Assembly (NCBI RefSeq): GCF_015169395.1
Contig: NZ_CP063458.1
Location: forward strand, 4,092,001-4,156,000
Direction: 5' to 3'
Length of the DNA: 64,000 nucleotides
DNA from: Humisphaera borealis
GTDB taxonomy: Bacteria; Planctomycetota; Phycisphaerae; Tepidisphaerales; Tepidisphaeraceae
Shown here: one piece after another, positions 36,480 to 45,682 of the stretch
Layout of the letters: the number at the start of each line of letters is the position of its first letter
Position numbering within the stretch: the first letter of the stretch is position 1
Position numbers and translations under genes: made by a program
Notes under the pieces: model-generated
The model's database searches: none
What the model was told of the DNA's origin: nothing
Seen by the model: the letters and a program-made list of their open reading frames with translations, nothing else

Positions 36480-36826
36480 GTGCCGACGGCCCCATAACCA
36501 TGAATTCCCCAAATCAAAGCCATTGATCTTTCACTTGGATTCAGGCTGGCACGACCTGATAATTCAGATCGGGCATTTTTTGACGCGGGCTTCATACTGA
36601 TGTGGTATCTTCCCTCCGATTCTTCTCCGGGGCGGGATACTTTGTTCAGTAGACGGGCCACCCCTCATGCGTGCTGCCGCCGCCGGTGGGTTTTGTGCCC
36701 GATAGAGGGAAATAGGATGAGCTGCCGTCTGAACGTGCTCCGGGAAGAACAGACGCTGTAAGCCTGACTGCATCTGCTGGCGACATCCGGTGATGAGTCG
36801 ACGATGAATCAGGAGTCGAACGCCTT
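36480..36826. other. Intergenic region between TPR and kinase genes
   Basis: 347 bp. It begins with a probable terminator (36555-36581); the remaining ~245 bp show no gene and no clear promoter hexamers. The GGAG before the kinase start is 11 nt from its ATG, so the site is weak. A short reading frame around 36719 (ATGAGCTGCCG...) ends early and has no support. Confidence 0.45.
36555..36581 (+). terminator. Probable intrinsic terminator after TPR gene
   Basis: CCTGAT (36555-36560) can pair with ATCGGG (36568-36573), six pairs with one G-U, followed by CATTTTTT (T-run 36576-36581). The stem is short, so this is a moderate call. Confidence 0.45.
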
Positions 36827-39070
36827 ATGACGACGCTACCCCAGACCACTCCCGTTCGTGTTCCCCGCTCGGTCTCCGGCTCCCCGCTTGCAGGCCCTTC
36901 CGGGGCGATGATGGCCGGTGGTGCAGGAATGCTTCCACCGCCCGGTGGACTCACCGGTGGCGACGTCATGCGCGTCATCCGCCAGAACCTCTGGCTCATC
37001 ATCCTTGCCGTCATTGCCGGCGGCATCTGCGGTTACCTGGTCAATAACTACTACCTCGTCAAGTATCACTCGCGCTACAAGACCTCGGGGCTGATGATGG
37101 TCCGTAGTCTCAGCGAACTCCCCGAGCCCGGCTCCCGCCGAACCACGCCGGGTATCGAAGAAACGCAGATGCTGCAGGCCACTCACGCCGGCACCATCAT
37201 GCACGAAGGTCTGTTCCTCCAGGCGATGAGCGAGCCGGGCGGAAAGATTCGTGAAACCGCATGGTTTGCCTCGTTCCAGAACGAGGCCGACCCGATGGCG
37301 GAAATGAAGAAGGATCTTCGCGCCAACCTGCGCGTCACGCCGAGCAAGTCGTCCCGCCTGATTGAAATCGAGATGACCACGTCCGACCCCAAGGACGCCA
37401 AGAAGATCATCGAAGAGCTCGGCGACCTTCACATCCGCAACTACGCCGACCGCCACCGCAAGGACGAAAACGAAGCCGTCGGCCTGATGACCAAGGAAAA
37501 GCGGTTCCTGCAGTTGGAACTCGACGAAGAAGTCAACAAGCAGCTCGGCGAACTCGAATCGTCGCTCGGTAGCGATACGGTCGAAGTGTCGGCCAACTAC
37601 AACGGTAAGCGGATGATGCTGGATCGCATGCTCCAGGAGCGGAGCCAGATCAACAGCCAGCTCGCCGGGCTGAATGCCCAGCTCAACGGTATGGAGACGG
37701 ACGTCCGCGACGGACGTACGCCGTCGGAAGTGCAAACCCTCCTGAGCCGCGACGGCCGGTACCTGAGTGCTAAGCAGCGTCTGGATGACATGGATGTCGA
37801 GATCGACCAGCTCGCGATCAAGCTCGGCGAAGGTCACGACTTGGTGGTGTCTTACAAGAAGCGTCGCGAAGGCTATCGCCAGAAGCTCGATGAGATTCGT
37901 GAAGAGCTCAAGGCCGACTACACCGAAACCTACCGTTCGCAGCTTCGCAACCAGGTCAACGCCTACAACGCCAACGGCAACGTGATTGACCAGGAAATCG
38001 ACAAGCTGTCGCGATCCCTCGGCGACCTGAATAACAAGATGCAGCGATACCGCGTGCTGCTGGAAAAGGAACGCCGCCTGCGCGACAAGATCAACGCGAT
38101 GGAAGCCGAGATTCGAATGATCTCGCAGTTCCGCGTGGCAACGAACTGGGCTCAGGTCGAGTGGAGCAGCAAGCCGCAGAACCCCGACTTCCCGTCGTTC
38201 CCCAAGCTGCCCATCACCATGGCGGTTGCGATGATGTTGTCGCTGGCGCTCAGCGTGGGCATCGCGTTTCTGCGGGAACTCACCGACACCACCGTCCGCT
38301 CGCCGCGTGACGTGGCCAAGGTCGGTCAGCTTACGCTGCTGGGTCTCATCCCCCACGAGCAGGACGATCCGCAGGCCCAGGGCGCTCGGCTGCCGCTGTC
38401 GATCCTCGATGCACCGAACTCGCACATTGCCGAACAGTTCCGTCAGATTCGCACCCGTCTGCAGTACGCCCACTCGCTGGATACGACGCGCAGTCTGCTC
38501 ATCACCAGCCCGAGCCCGGAAGACGGCAAGAGCACAGTGGCGTGCAATATTGCCGCTTCGCTCGCTCTCAACGGCCGTCGCATCCTGCTGGTCGATGCCA
38601 ACTTCCGCCGGCCCCAGCTCAACACGTTGTTCAATGTGCCCAACGAGCAGGGCTTCGGCGACGCGTTGTCTGACCTGGACAAGATGCCCGAATGTGTTCG
38701 GCCGACCGAAGTTCCCAACCTCAGCCTGATGGTCGCTGGTACCCGTCCGGTCAACCCGACGGAGCTTCTGGAAAGCCAGTTCTTCATCGATTTCATCGAA
38801 CGGGCCCTTGAGGAGTTCGATCACGTGATCTTCGACAGCGGCCCGCTGCTGATGGTGTCGGAGTCGGTCGCGATGGCCCCGCGTGTCGATGGCGTCATCA
38901 CCGTCGTCCGCGCCCGTGGCAACAGCCGTGGCTTGCTCCAGCGGCTCCGCGACGAACTCCGCAAAGTCAAGGCCGACCACCTCGGCGTCGTCCTCAACGC
39001 CGTTCGTTCGCAGGGTGGCGGTTACTACGGCCGCAACATCAAGAGCTACTACGCCTACCAGAACGCGTAA
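36827..39070 (+). CDS. Wzz / BY-kinase polysaccharide co-polymerase
   Basis: 747 residues. A Wzz domain starts with the helix NLWLIILAVIAGGICGYLV (~61-80); a long coiled coil follows (~190-430), then a second helix (~462-480). The cytoplasmic CpsD-type kinase domain has Walker A with K568 in EDGKSTVACN, Walker A' in ILLVDANFRRPQL and Walker B in VIFDSGPLL, and a tyrosine cluster at the C-terminus (YYGRNIKSYYAY) for autophosphorylation. These proteins set chain length and control export of surface polysaccharide. It ends the exosortase/EPS cluster and is followed by a strong terminator. Confidence 0.93.
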   Translation: MTTLPQTTPVRVPRSVSGSPLAGPSGAMMAGGAGMLPPPGGLTGGDVMRVIRQNLWLIILAVIAGGICGYLVNNYYLVKYHSRYKTSGLMMVRSLSELPEPGSRRTTPGIEETQMLQATHAGTIMHEGLFLQAMSEPGGKIRETAWFASFQNEADPMAEMKKDLRANLRVTPSKSSRLIEIEMTTSDPKDAKKIIEELGDLHIRNYADRHRKDENEAVGLMTKEKRFLQLELDEEVNKQLGELESSLGSDTVEVSANYNGKRMMLDRMLQERSQINSQLAGLNAQLNGMETDVRDGRTPSEVQTLLSRDGRYLSAKQRLDDMDVEIDQLAIKLGEGHDLVVSYKKRREGYRQKLDEIREELKADYTETYRSQLRNQVNAYNANGNVIDQEIDKLSRSLGDLNNKMQRYRVLLEKERRLRDKINAMEAEIRMISQFRVATNWAQVEWSSKPQNPDFPSFPKLPITMAVAMMLSLALSVGIAFLRELTDTTVRSPRDVAKVGQLTLLGLIPHEQDDPQAQGARLPLSILDAPNSHIAEQFRQIRTRLQYAHSLDTTRSLLITSPSPEDGKSTVACNIAASLALNGRRILLVDANFRRPQLNTLFNVPNEQGFGDALSDLDKMPECVRPTEVPNLSLMVAGTRPVNPTELLESQFFIDFIERALEEFDHVIFDSGPLLMVSESVAMAPRVDGVITVVRARGNSRGLLQRLRDELRKVKADHLGVVLNAVRSQGGGYYGRNIKSYYAYQNA

Positions 39071-39100
39071 GCGACTGGGCGTCGAGACAAAGGCATCAAG

Positions 39101-39131
39101 CGGACCCCGTCGGATCACCCGACGGGGTCCG
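39101..39131 (+). terminator. Strong hairpin terminator after BY-kinase
   Basis: A perfect 13-bp stem, CGGACCCCGTCGG with its complement, around the loop ATCAC, followed by TGTCTTTCCC. The T-content is modest but stem strength and position 30 bp after the stop are convincing. Confidence 0.75.
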
Positions 39132-39199
39132 TGTCTTTCCCGTAACGACCTGCAGTCCGGGTTGCATCCGCCGCTGATCCCGACGAAAAGGTGCCGCAG

Positions 39200-40840
39200 A
39201 TGAATTCCATGCCCCACGACCCCGCACGTCGCGATCGCTTAGGCGTTCTCATCGCGTGGGCCGCGATCGCGATCAGCACGGGCGCCATTGTCGTCGCTGT
39301 GTTTCGCGCGGATGCAGACCGAACCCGTCTGGCGCACGAAGCCAATGTCGGACTGCACGATGGGGTGGACAATCCCCAGTTTGACCTGCAGGCCAAGTAC
39401 GCCGTCGGCACCAAGCGCATCGCACAGTTGGGCGGGGCACCAACTCCGATCGGCCTGTCGGCGGAACTGCGTAAGCAATCGACGTCGCGAAACGATCGGC
39501 TCAGACTGGTGCCGGTGATTGCCGAACTGGAAGGCAAGCCCGCTGCGATCGCCGAACTGGGTCGCCTGTCGGGCGGCGCTGCGGCCCCGGCAACTGCTTC
39601 AGCGAGTATGCCTGGCGGGCCGATTGCGCCGTCGACGGTCCCATCCGCACCGCCCGATCATCTGTCGCCGAAGCGATCTGTTGCCGCCCGGGTGCTTTAC
39701 CAGATCTATACCGAAGGTGCCGCAGCGGTCTCGCCGTCCGATCGGCAGCTTCTGACCGACCGGCTGGGATGGTCGGGACGGCTGGCGCTGGCGTTCGGGC
39801 TGCCGGACGATCAGCCTGATCGAAAGACCGTCATCGACCAGGCCGTCCTGTTCGCCGGTACCTTCCTCGGGGTGGTCTTGGCAGCGCTGGGTGGCACACT
39901 GGCCGGGCTGGTGCTGCTGGTGTTGGCTGTCGTGATGGTGACGCGGGGCAAGATGGCACTGCGGTATTCGCAGCAAACGCCTGCGGCCGTTGCACGGCTT
40001 GAGCCCGGCGAACTCCCCGCGCCATGGACAGCCTATCAAGGCTCCTGGTTGCCGGCGAGCCTTGGTCAACCTCGTGCGATGCCAGGTTCGCCTGCCGCCC
40101 CGATTGACGTCGGCATGTTGCCGGCCCGTTCGCATCTCGAGAGTCGTCCTTGCCTCGGTCCGCTTCGGTCCGCTAACGGCCGGACCGGACCATTTCTCGA
40201 GGCGTTCGCGATCTACCTCGCGGGGCAGGTCGTGCTTTCGCGCGTACTCCACGCACTGGTCGATGATTACTCGATTGCCTGGAACTTCGTCGCGATCGTG
40301 CCCGTCGTCCTCGCGTTATTCTGGCCGATTTTCAGGGGCGTACACGGAAGCGCGTTTCGTCGAGGCTTCGGCTGGAGCGCGCCGCAAGGCGTCTGGCGGG
40401 AGGTGGGAAGCGGGATCGTCGGCTACTTGGCCGGCCTTCCGGTGTTTGCCGTCGGCTGCGCGATCACCATCGTGCTCGTCAAAACGTTCGACGCGTCGCC
40501 GACGCACCCGATCGCCGGCGAAGCCGGTGGTGCCTGGCAGAACCTGATGCTGATTGTTCTCGCCAGTGTCTGGGCGCCGGTCGTCGAAGAGACCTTCTTC
40601 CGCGGCGCCCTCGTCCATCACCTCCGCACGCGTTTTGGCTGGATTGTCTCGGCCCTGCTGTCGTCGCTGATCTTCGCTGCGATCCATCCACAGGGGTGGA
40701 CGCTGATCCCCGGGCTGATGTCGCTCGCGATCGTGTTCTGCGCCATTCGCGAGTGGCGGGGCAGCACCTATGGCGGGATGGTGGCTCACGCGCTGCACAA
40801 TGGGACGCTGGTGTCGCTGATGATCCTCGCGGCCGGATGA
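39200..40840 (+). CDS. CPBP-family intramembrane glutamic protease
   Basis: 546 residues from ATG 39200, with AGG 6 nt before it. The first ~185 residues are a helix, then a soluble region of no known family; a Pro/Ala-rich loop follows. The C-terminal ~240 residues are the CPBP (ABI/Rce1-like) domain: VEETFFRG (the EExxxR motif), FAAIHPQG (second catalytic His) and HALHNG. Such enzymes process CAAX-like or peptide substrates in the membrane or act in bacteriocin immunity. Function in this context is unknown; it is encoded between two terminators and so probably alone. Confidence 0.85.
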   Translation: MNSMPHDPARRDRLGVLIAWAAIAISTGAIVVAVFRADADRTRLAHEANVGLHDGVDNPQFDLQAKYAVGTKRIAQLGGAPTPIGLSAELRKQSTSRNDRLRLVPVIAELEGKPAAIAELGRLSGGAAAPATASASMPGGPIAPSTVPSAPPDHLSPKRSVAARVLYQIYTEGAAAVSPSDRQLLTDRLGWSGRLALAFGLPDDQPDRKTVIDQAVLFAGTFLGVVLAALGGTLAGLVLLVLAVVMVTRGKMALRYSQQTPAAVARLEPGELPAPWTAYQGSWLPASLGQPRAMPGSPAAPIDVGMLPARSHLESRPCLGPLRSANGRTGPFLEAFAIYLAGQVVLSRVLHALVDDYSIAWNFVAIVPVVLALFWPIFRGVHGSAFRRGFGWSAPQGVWREVGSGIVGYLAGLPVFAVGCAITIVLVKTFDASPTHPIAGEAGGAWQNLMLIVLASVWAPVVEETFFRGALVHHLRTRFGWIVSALLSSLIFAAIHPQGWTLIPGLMSLAIVFCAIREWRGSTYGGMVAHALHNGTLVSLMILAAG

Positions 40841-40850
40841 AGGACGAAGA

Positions 40851-40915
40851 GTGCACCTCCTGTGCGACTGCTCATCGACGACGCCGCACGGTCACCGGTC
40901 GCTCCGCAGGTGCAC
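40851..40915. repeat. Palindromic repeat element, copy 1 (diverged)
   Basis: Two 26-bp arms, 40851-40876 and 40890-40915, in inverted orientation with a 13-bp centre. Each arm is a diverged version of the arm found at 57020-57045 and 57084-57109; the GTGCACCT end is shared. Lies 10 bp after the CPBP stop, outside any gene. Confidence 0.7.
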
Positions 40916-40940
40916 CCTTCAACGAACTTCCCAACAAAAC

Positions 40941-40973
40941 GACCGCCCGTGGCGACTATCGCCACGGGCGGTC
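40941..40973. terminator. Bidirectional hairpin terminator
   Basis: A perfect 15-bp stem (40941-40955 with 40959-40973, GACCGCCCGTGGCGA arm) and a 3-nt loop. On the minus strand it is followed by GTTTTGTT, making it a good terminator for the esterase gene; on the plus strand TCTCTCTGA follows. It sits between the convergent CPBP and esterase genes. Confidence 0.75.
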
Positions 40974-41012
40974 TCTCTCTGAATCTAAGAATCAAACTTC
41001 CCGACAACGCGC

Positions 41013-42596
41013 TTACTTCTTCGGCTGCGTCACGCCGGGCCAGTTGTCCGTGCGGAACGGGTTGGCGGGAAGGTCGGCTGCGTTATAGAGGTTCGTCAGC
41101 GGGTTGATGCTCCACGCATACCGCACCGCGACCGGCTTTTTCACCTCGGGGCTCGAGACGACGACGGTGTCGCCTTCGACTTTCGCATCGGCCCAGACCC
41201 ACTTCTTGTCCTCGCCGCAGATCGCAAAGCCAAGCACCTTGTCGCCCTTGGCCTTCAAACCCTGGGCGTTCTTGAACTTGATCACGGCCTTTTCGCCGTC
41301 AATCTTCATCGAGTCGTATTCGGGGCCGGCGTATACGACGTCCTTGCCGTAGTACTTGCCGAGGGCGACAAGCGCCAATCGCTTGCCGACGTCCTGCTTG
41401 TTCTTGGGGTGAATGTCGTTGGGGTTGTCGGCGTCGGCCAGATCGATCGCCAGCGCCTGACCGTTGTTGGGCAGCGCCGCGGTCATTGTCTGGGCTTCTC
41501 GAAGTTCCGCCCAGCTGTCGTCGCCGGGAACCTTCGCCGGCTGCTGGAAGTTGGCCAGCTGCACGATCAGGAACTTAAAGTCCTGGTTGCCCCAGGCGTC
41601 ACGCCAGCTCTGGATCATCAGCGGTAGCAGCGTTCGGTAGGCGTAGGCACGGCCGGCATTGCTCTCGCCCTGATACCAGATGGCGCCCTTGCTGGCGTAC
41701 GGGAGCAGCGGCGAGATCATTCCGTTGTAGAGCGTCGCGGGGCTGTGCGGGCTGGTGGCCGGGTCCTGTGGCGGCCTGGGTTGCTGGGGGACCGGCTTCT
41801 TGGCTGCCTTGGCTTCGTCAGCCTTGGCCTTCCAGTCGGCCATCAGCTTGTCCTTGTTCTTGTCCCAGGCTTCCTTCTGCTTCTGGTAGTTCTGTGCCTG
41901 TTGATCCCAGCTGGACGGGATACCGGCCAATTCCGGCGACTTCTGGAAATAGCTGATCTCGGTCCATGCTTCTGCCGGCGTGCCGCCCCAGCTCGAGTGG
42001 AGCAGGCCCACGGGAACGTTCAATTTCTGATTGAGCTCGCGACCGAAGTAGTACCCCACCGCGGTGAAGGGTCCGATCGTCTGCGGCGTGCAGGCGGTCC
42101 AGGCGGCCTTGGTGTCGGTCTGCTTTTCCTTGGGCGACGTGGTGTTGGGAACGTCGAACAGCCGGATCGTCGGGTGATTCGCGGCGGCGATTTCCTTCTG
42201 TGCGTCCTTCGCGCTGCTGACGGTCCATTCCATGTTCGACTGTCCCGAGCAAACCCAGACCTCGCCGACGAGAATGTCCTTCAGCGTGATGCTGTTCTTC
42301 CCGGAGACGGTCATCTCGGCAGGCTTGGCACTGGCCGTCAGCGGCGCGAGTTTGACCGACCACTTGCCGCCGGCGGCCTCGGTGGTGACGGTCTGGTCGC
42401 CGAACTTCACCGTGACCTTTTCGCCGTCGTCGGCCCAGCCCCAGACCGGCACCGGCTGTCCCTGCTGCAGAACCATCGAATTGCCAATAACCGCGGGAAG
42501 CTTCACATCGGCGTTGGCCTGACCGGCAAACAAGAACGCCGCCGGAAGCGCGGCCGCCATCAGGGCGGTTCGCAGACGAAGACTCATGGGTTTCAT
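41013..42596 (-). CDS. Exported sialate O-acetylesterase (SASA family)
   Basis: 527 residues from ATG 42596 with GAGGAG upstream; signal peptide ALMAAALPAAFLFAGQANA. The SGNH-type sialic-acid acetylesterase domain shows the catalytic Ser120 in CSGQSNM, the conserved block WYQGESNA and the Asp-His of NDIHPKNK. A Lys-rich insertion (YQKQKEAWDKNKDKLMADWK, ~235-285) is longer than usual. It removes O-acetyl groups from glycans outside the cytoplasm. In planctomycetes such enzymes lie with sulfatases and glycan-using genes; the acetylated substrate need not be sialic acid. Confidence 0.9.
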   Translation of the reverse strand: MKPMSLRLRTALMAAALPAAFLFAGQANADVKLPAVIGNSMVLQQGQPVPVWGWADDGEKVTVKFGDQTVTTEAAGGKWSVKLAPLTASAKPAEMTVSGKNSITLKDILVGEVWVCSGQSNMEWTVSSAKDAQKEIAAANHPTIRLFDVPNTTSPKEKQTDTKAAWTACTPQTIGPFTAVGYYFGRELNQKLNVPVGLLHSSWGGTPAEAWTEISYFQKSPELAGIPSSWDQQAQNYQKQKEAWDKNKDKLMADWKAKADEAKAAKKPVPQQPRPPQDPATSPHSPATLYNGMISPLLPYASKGAIWYQGESNAGRAYAYRTLLPLMIQSWRDAWGNQDFKFLIVQLANFQQPAKVPGDDSWAELREAQTMTAALPNNGQALAIDLADADNPNDIHPKNKQDVGKRLALVALGKYYGKDVVYAGPEYDSMKIDGEKAVIKFKNAQGLKAKGDKVLGFAICGEDKKWVWADAKVEGDTVVVSSPEVKKPVAVRYAWSINPLTNLYNAADLPANPFRTDNWPGVTQPKK

Positions 42597-42821
42597 AGAT
42601 CGTTCTCCTCGCGATGAATCGCGTGCGTGAAAAGAAGGGGATCGCGGGCGCGACGGGAATCCTCCGCCTCCGCGACGGCTCGAATGATCGATTCCCTGCG
42701 CCTGCCAATCAATACCGACGAAGTGGCGATCGGTTGGAAGTGGGAGCAGGAACCGTGAGCCGGGAGTCGGTGTCGGTTTCGACCTTGTCTCCTCCAGCTC
42801 CCAACTCCCGCCTGCTCCACC

Positions 42822-44369
42822 TCACATGTGCCGCAGCTTGTTCACCCCGTTCAGCGCCGCGACCTTGTACGCCTCGGCGAGCGTCGGAAAGTTAAACACG
42901 CTGTTGACGAAGTACTCGACGGTGCCGCCCAGTGCCATGACGGCCTGGCCGATATGGATCAGTTCCGTCGCGCCGCTGCCGATGGCATGAACGCCGAGAA
43001 TGTGCCCGGTTTGCTGGTGGATCAGCATCTTGAGCATGCCGGTCTCGTCGCCCAGCAGCTGGCCGCGGGCCAACTCCTTGTACTGGGCGATGCCGGCTTC
43101 GTAAGGAATTCCTTCGGCGGTGAGCTGGTCCTCGGTCTTGCCGACCATGCTGATCTCGGGGATTGCGTAGATTCCGTAGGGGAACAGTTCCGGAATGCTC
43201 ATGGTCGGAATTCCGAACGCATGGCAGACCGCCAGCCGACCTTGTTCCATCGCCGTTGAGGCCAGTGCGGGAAACCCGATGACGTCGCCGACGGCATAGA
43301 TGTGTCCCTTGGCGGTCTGGTAGTTGCCGTTGACCTTGAGCCGCTCGCGGTCGTCGTATTCGAGGCCGGCCTTTTCGAGCTTCAACGCCGACGTGGTACC
43401 CTGCCGGCCGACGGCGTAGAGCAGGGTTTCTGCCCGAAGCGTCTTGCCGCTTTCGAGCGTCGCCTGCACGAGCGGACCGTTGGGCACGAAGTCGCCGAAC
43501 ATATCCAGCGTGTGCCCGTTGCCGTTCTCCGCGTCGGGGTGGAGCGTGGCCGGGCGATCGGCCTCGGAGGTCGTTGCGAAGCTGGTGGCGGCAGCGGCGG
43601 CGAGCAGGGCGGGAGAAGTCGTCGCGCGGGGGGCCGGCGTCAGCCGTTCGATCTTTGCGACCTTCTCTCCCATCCGCAGCGTGATACCCACCCGGCGCAT
43701 CTGGTACTGGAACGACTCGGTGATTTCGTTGTCGAGGAAGCCCAGGACTTGCCGCCGACCTTCCACGAGCGTCACCTTGACGCCCAGCGCCGCGAGCATG
43801 CAGGCGTACTCAACGCCGATCACACCGCCGCCGACGACGATCATGGTCTTGGGAAGGCGTTCCAGCTTCAGCAGTTCGTCGGAGGTGAAGACGGTCTTGT
43901 TGTCGAACGGGACCGAGGCCGGCCGGGCCGGTCGGGTGCCGGTCGCGATGACGATTTTTTCGGCGCTGACCGCTTCGAAATCGTCGGGACGATCGACATA
44001 CAGAATGTTCTCGTTGTCGAATCGAGCCGCGCCCCACAGCAGTTCGACATTGTTCCGCTCGAAGTGCTCTCGGATAATCGCCAGCTCGTGGTGGATCACC
44101 TGCTGGCTGACGTAGATCAGGTCGGCGACGGTGATGTTCCGCTTCACCCGGGACATCTCGCCGAACAGTCCGCGGCGTCCCACCCCGGTCAGATGCAGCA
44201 CTGCTTCGCGCAGCGCCTTGGAGGGGACGGTGCCGGTGTTGATCGCGGCACCGCCGAGCACATTCTCCTTCTCGATGATGCAGACACGCTTGCCGAGCTT
44301 GGCCGCCTGGATGGCCGCCTTCTGGCCGGCGGGACCGGTACCGATAACCGCGACGTCGAAATGTCTCAT
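42822..44369 (-). CDS. sthA: Si-specific NAD(P)+ transhydrogenase homologue
   Basis: 515 residues from ATG 44369, GGAG upstream. Pyridine nucleotide-disulfide oxidoreductase fold: FAD motif VIGTGPAGQKAAI (8-20), NAD motif VVGGGVIGVEYA (~178-189) and the C-terminal dimerisation domain. At the site of the redox CxxxxC of lipoamide dehydrogenases the sequence is GGAAINTGTVPSKAL (39-53), with no cysteine, as expected for soluble transhydrogenases that move hydride between NADPH and NAD+ without a disulfide. A ~50-residue insertion (about 245-298, Ala/Thr-rich) is not found in E. coli SthA. Gene symbol is by family only. Confidence 0.85.
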   Translation of the reverse strand: MRHFDVAVIGTGPAGQKAAIQAAKLGKRVCIIEKENVLGGAAINTGTVPSKALREAVLHLTGVGRRGLFGEMSRVKRNITVADLIYVSQQVIHHELAIIREHFERNNVELLWGAARFDNENILYVDRPDDFEAVSAEKIVIATGTRPARPASVPFDNKTVFTSDELLKLERLPKTMIVVGGGVIGVEYACMLAALGVKVTLVEGRRQVLGFLDNEITESFQYQMRRVGITLRMGEKVAKIERLTPAPRATTSPALLAAAAATSFATTSEADRPATLHPDAENGNGHTLDMFGDFVPNGPLVQATLESGKTLRAETLLYAVGRQGTTSALKLEKAGLEYDDRERLKVNGNYQTAKGHIYAVGDVIGFPALASTAMEQGRLAVCHAFGIPTMSIPELFPYGIYAIPEISMVGKTEDQLTAEGIPYEAGIAQYKELARGQLLGDETGMLKMLIHQQTGHILGVHAIGSGATELIHIGQAVMALGGTVEYFVNSVFNFPTLAEAYKVAALNGVNKLRHM

Positions 44370-44599
44370 CGAAAGGCACTCCAGGAAAAGTGGTCCGCCG
44401 CCCGTGGACGTCGGACTGTCATCTGAGAACCTAACCCCGACCGACTATTGTGCGAGTGGCGCGGGGCGGGGAGGAAGTTGTTTAGTGAAAACTTAGAAAT
44501 CCCGGCGGTTGGTGCTCTGATAGTAGCCGTACCGACCGTCGGTACAAGACGAAAACCAGTGCGAACGCCGGCATTTGAACGGAGGGGATTTTCAGGGCC

Positions 44600-45682
44600 T
44601 CAGGAACGCCAGAACCGGCGCAGCTGCCCGAAGTAGAAACCCGCCGCGGCTGACAGCCTCCGCCGGGTCCGCTCCGCGGCGTCCCTGCGACCAATGATCC
44701 GATAGCCGGCAAGCATCGTCGCCAGGAACGCAAGCCGCAGCGGGGTGTCGAGGGTGATCAGGACCTTGTAGAACGGTGCGGCCAGTCGGCTCCGGTGGTG
44801 CTTTCTCAGGTAGCGGGCGTAACCACATTCGTATGCGGCGTACGTGAATCCGTAGTTCGCCTGGGAGGTGATTCGCCCGAAGTGAATCAGGGAACGCTCC
44901 GGCAGGTAGCGGATCGGCCCCACCCGACCCAGTCGAAGGCAAAGATCCACATCTTCGACCCCAAACTCATACCCTTCATCCCAGCCGCCAATCTCATGGA
45001 AAACGTCGCTCCTGACGAGCAGGGCGGCAGCCGCGAGTTGCGGCATGTCGGCCCCGATCTCGGGGTCGAAGGCGCCATAGCGATACCTGCGGTATTGCCC
45101 GGCGAAGACCCGCAACCAGTTGGAGAAGACGAACACCCTCTGGTGCAGAATCACCCGCAGTGTCGGCAGACGCCGGCCGGTGTGCTGGGGTTGCCCATCG
45201 GACCCGATGAGCTTCGGGCCTGCCGCGACATAGTTCGGATGCTCGTCTAGAAACCGCGCCAGCATGGAAATCGCGCCCGGCGATGCCAGCGTGTCGTTGT
45301 TCAGGAAGAGCAGATATCGACCGGTCGCAACGGCGGCACACTGGTTGTTGGCTCGCGCAAAGCCGGTGTTCCGGTCGTTGCGAATGATCCGCACGCCGGG
45401 AAGCGCGTCTTCTGCGCCGGCAAGTGATTGGTCGCTCGATGCGTTATCAACGACGATGGTCTGCATCGCCAGCTCCGGGTCGCTGGTCCGCAGCGACGCC
45501 AGCAGGTTGCGCAGCATGTCCCCGCCGTTCCAGTTCACAATGCAGATAGAGACGTCGGTAGGTGCCAAGAGATGATCCGGGGCCGGCGCGGCGGACGTGC
45601 CGTCGCGATCGCGATTGTTGTGCGTGTCAAAGTTGGTCGTACTGGTAGTGCTCCATCCATCGGGTGGCGCGCACCTGATCAT
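44600..45682 (-). CDS. GT2-family glycosyltransferase
   Basis: 360 residues from the only ATG in frame (45682), which would overlap the sulfotransferase gene by 56 bp; a TTG near LAPTDVSIC is an alternative start. GT-A fold: VSICIVNWNGGDMLRNLL, then VVDNASSD, then the DXD-type metal motif as LFLNNDT, and acceptor part with GGWDEGYEFGVEDVDLCLR. Rhamnosyltransferase-like members of this group add sugars to surface polysaccharide. It follows a sulfotransferase gene on the same strand and opposes a GT4 gene, forming a small glycan-modification cluster. Confidence 0.85.
   Translation of the reverse strand: MIRCAPPDGWSTTSTTNFDTHNNRDRDGTSAAPAPDHLLAPTDVSICIVNWNGGDMLRNLLASLRTSDPELAMQTIVVDNASSDQSLAGAEDALPGVRIIRNDRNTGFARANNQCAAVATGRYLLFLNNDTLASPGAISMLARFLDEHPNYVAAGPKLIGSDGQPQHTGRRLPTLRVILHQRVFVFSNWLRVFAGQYRRYRYGAFDPEIGADMPQLAAAALLVRSDVFHEIGGWDEGYEFGVEDVDLCLRLGRVGPIRYLPERSLIHFGRITSQANYGFTYAAYECGYARYLRKHHRSRLAAPFYKVLITLDTPLRLAFLATMLAGYRIIGRRDAAERTRRRLSAAAGFYFGQLRRFWRS

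Noticed and set aside
36560-36575. TGGCACG near 36548 as a sigma-54 promoter before the kinase gene
   Set aside because: The expected GC at the -12 position is absent (GATAA follows), so the consensus is not met.
42597-42821. Repetitive-looking GGGAG/CTCCC stretches between esterase and transhydrogenase genes
   Set aside because: Only an 8-bp inverted match (GGAGCAGG/CCTGCTCC) is present; too short and not followed by T-run.
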